From positions 1-22,765 of the forward strand of contig CAZRDB010000063.1 of the NCBI GenBank assembly GCA_964598695.1: a stretch of DNA of 22,765 bases, given 5' to 3'. The DNA comes from CAZRDB01 sp964598695. Lineage in GTDB: Bacteria > Armatimonadota > Zipacnadia > UBA1398. Below are positions 22,666 through 22,765 of the stretch, piece by piece. Both the position numbers and the translations under genes were made by a program. The notes beneath the pieces are model-generated. The model saw only the letters and a list, made by a program, of their open reading frames with translations, did not search any database and was not told the origin of the DNA. The first letter of the stretch is position 1; each line of letters opens with the position of its first letter.

Positions 22666-22696
22666 CGGGAGGCGCCCCACGAAGGGGCGCCTCCCG
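22666..22696 (-). other. Perfect 13-bp inverted repeat upstream of the GH78 gene
   Basis: Arms 22666-22678 and 22684-22696 are exact complements with a 5-base loop (TTCGT on the minus strand). It lies about 80 bases before the GH78 start. It is either a terminator of the next gene beyond the window or a structure in the GH78 leader; no T-run follows on either strand. Confidence 0.55.
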
Positions 22697-22765
22697 CATG
22701 AGACACGCGAAGCGGGCGAGGGGTGCACGGTCGTATGGCCCTCTCCCCCTCGCGGCCCGTGGGTC

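Overview
The window is about 70% GC and carries dense, mostly short-spaced genes on both strands. A run of 10 N at 13703-13712 marks a scaffold join, so this is probably a draft or metagenome-derived contig. Several genes point to a diderm heterotroph: a large outer-membrane beta-barrel, a DUF5693 + CsaB pair (pyruvylation of cell-wall polymer for S-layer anchoring), many secreted carbohydrate-active enzymes, ThuA-like and URO-D-like proteins. This mix suggests Armatimonadota or a similar deep-branching diderm phylum. That placement is an inference from gene content; no marker gene settles it.

Layout. (a) 1-8257, polysaccharide breakdown: a 5'-truncated sulfatase, a convergent P-loop NTPase, a URO-D-superfamily protein, a large secreted GH106-like glycosidase, a ThuA-like secreted protein and a CE1-type esterase. 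(b) 8418-10876: a two-gene ABC exporter with a 4-bp overlap. (c) 10897-16979, minus strand: an envelope operon of DUF5693 membrane protein, CsaB and an outer-membrane beta-barrel, the last broken by the scaffold join. (d) 17034-17224: tRNA-Ala(CGC) with its own sigma70 promoter and terminator. (e) 17313-17963: a compact unit with a near-consensus sigma70 promoter, a stand-alone PqqD-like (RRE) protein, an unannotated 36-residue peptide and a strong hairpin. (f) 17960-19237: a site-2 protease (M50) with CBS domains. (g) 19431-22586: a secreted GH78 alpha-L-rhamnosidase.

How the parts fit. Sulfatase, two putative rhamnosidases from different families, and an esterase together suggest attack on a decorated (sulfated or acylated) rhamnose-containing polysaccharide. 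The two glycosidases share the same inserted jelly-roll-like module, although their catalytic domains are unrelated. The DUF5693/CsaB/barrel operon looks like envelope construction.

The most promising new element is the PqqD + 36-residue peptide unit. The peptide has a leader like those bound by RRE proteins (aromatic-x-x-Pro-x-aliphatic, followed by Arg/Lys-Glu-x-Leu), but no maturation enzyme lies beside it. No gene-free stretch longer than about 300 bases exists. The longest is 17164-17367, which holds the tRNA promoter and the hairpin after the peptide. I saw no CRISPR array, insertion sequence, integrase or rRNA.
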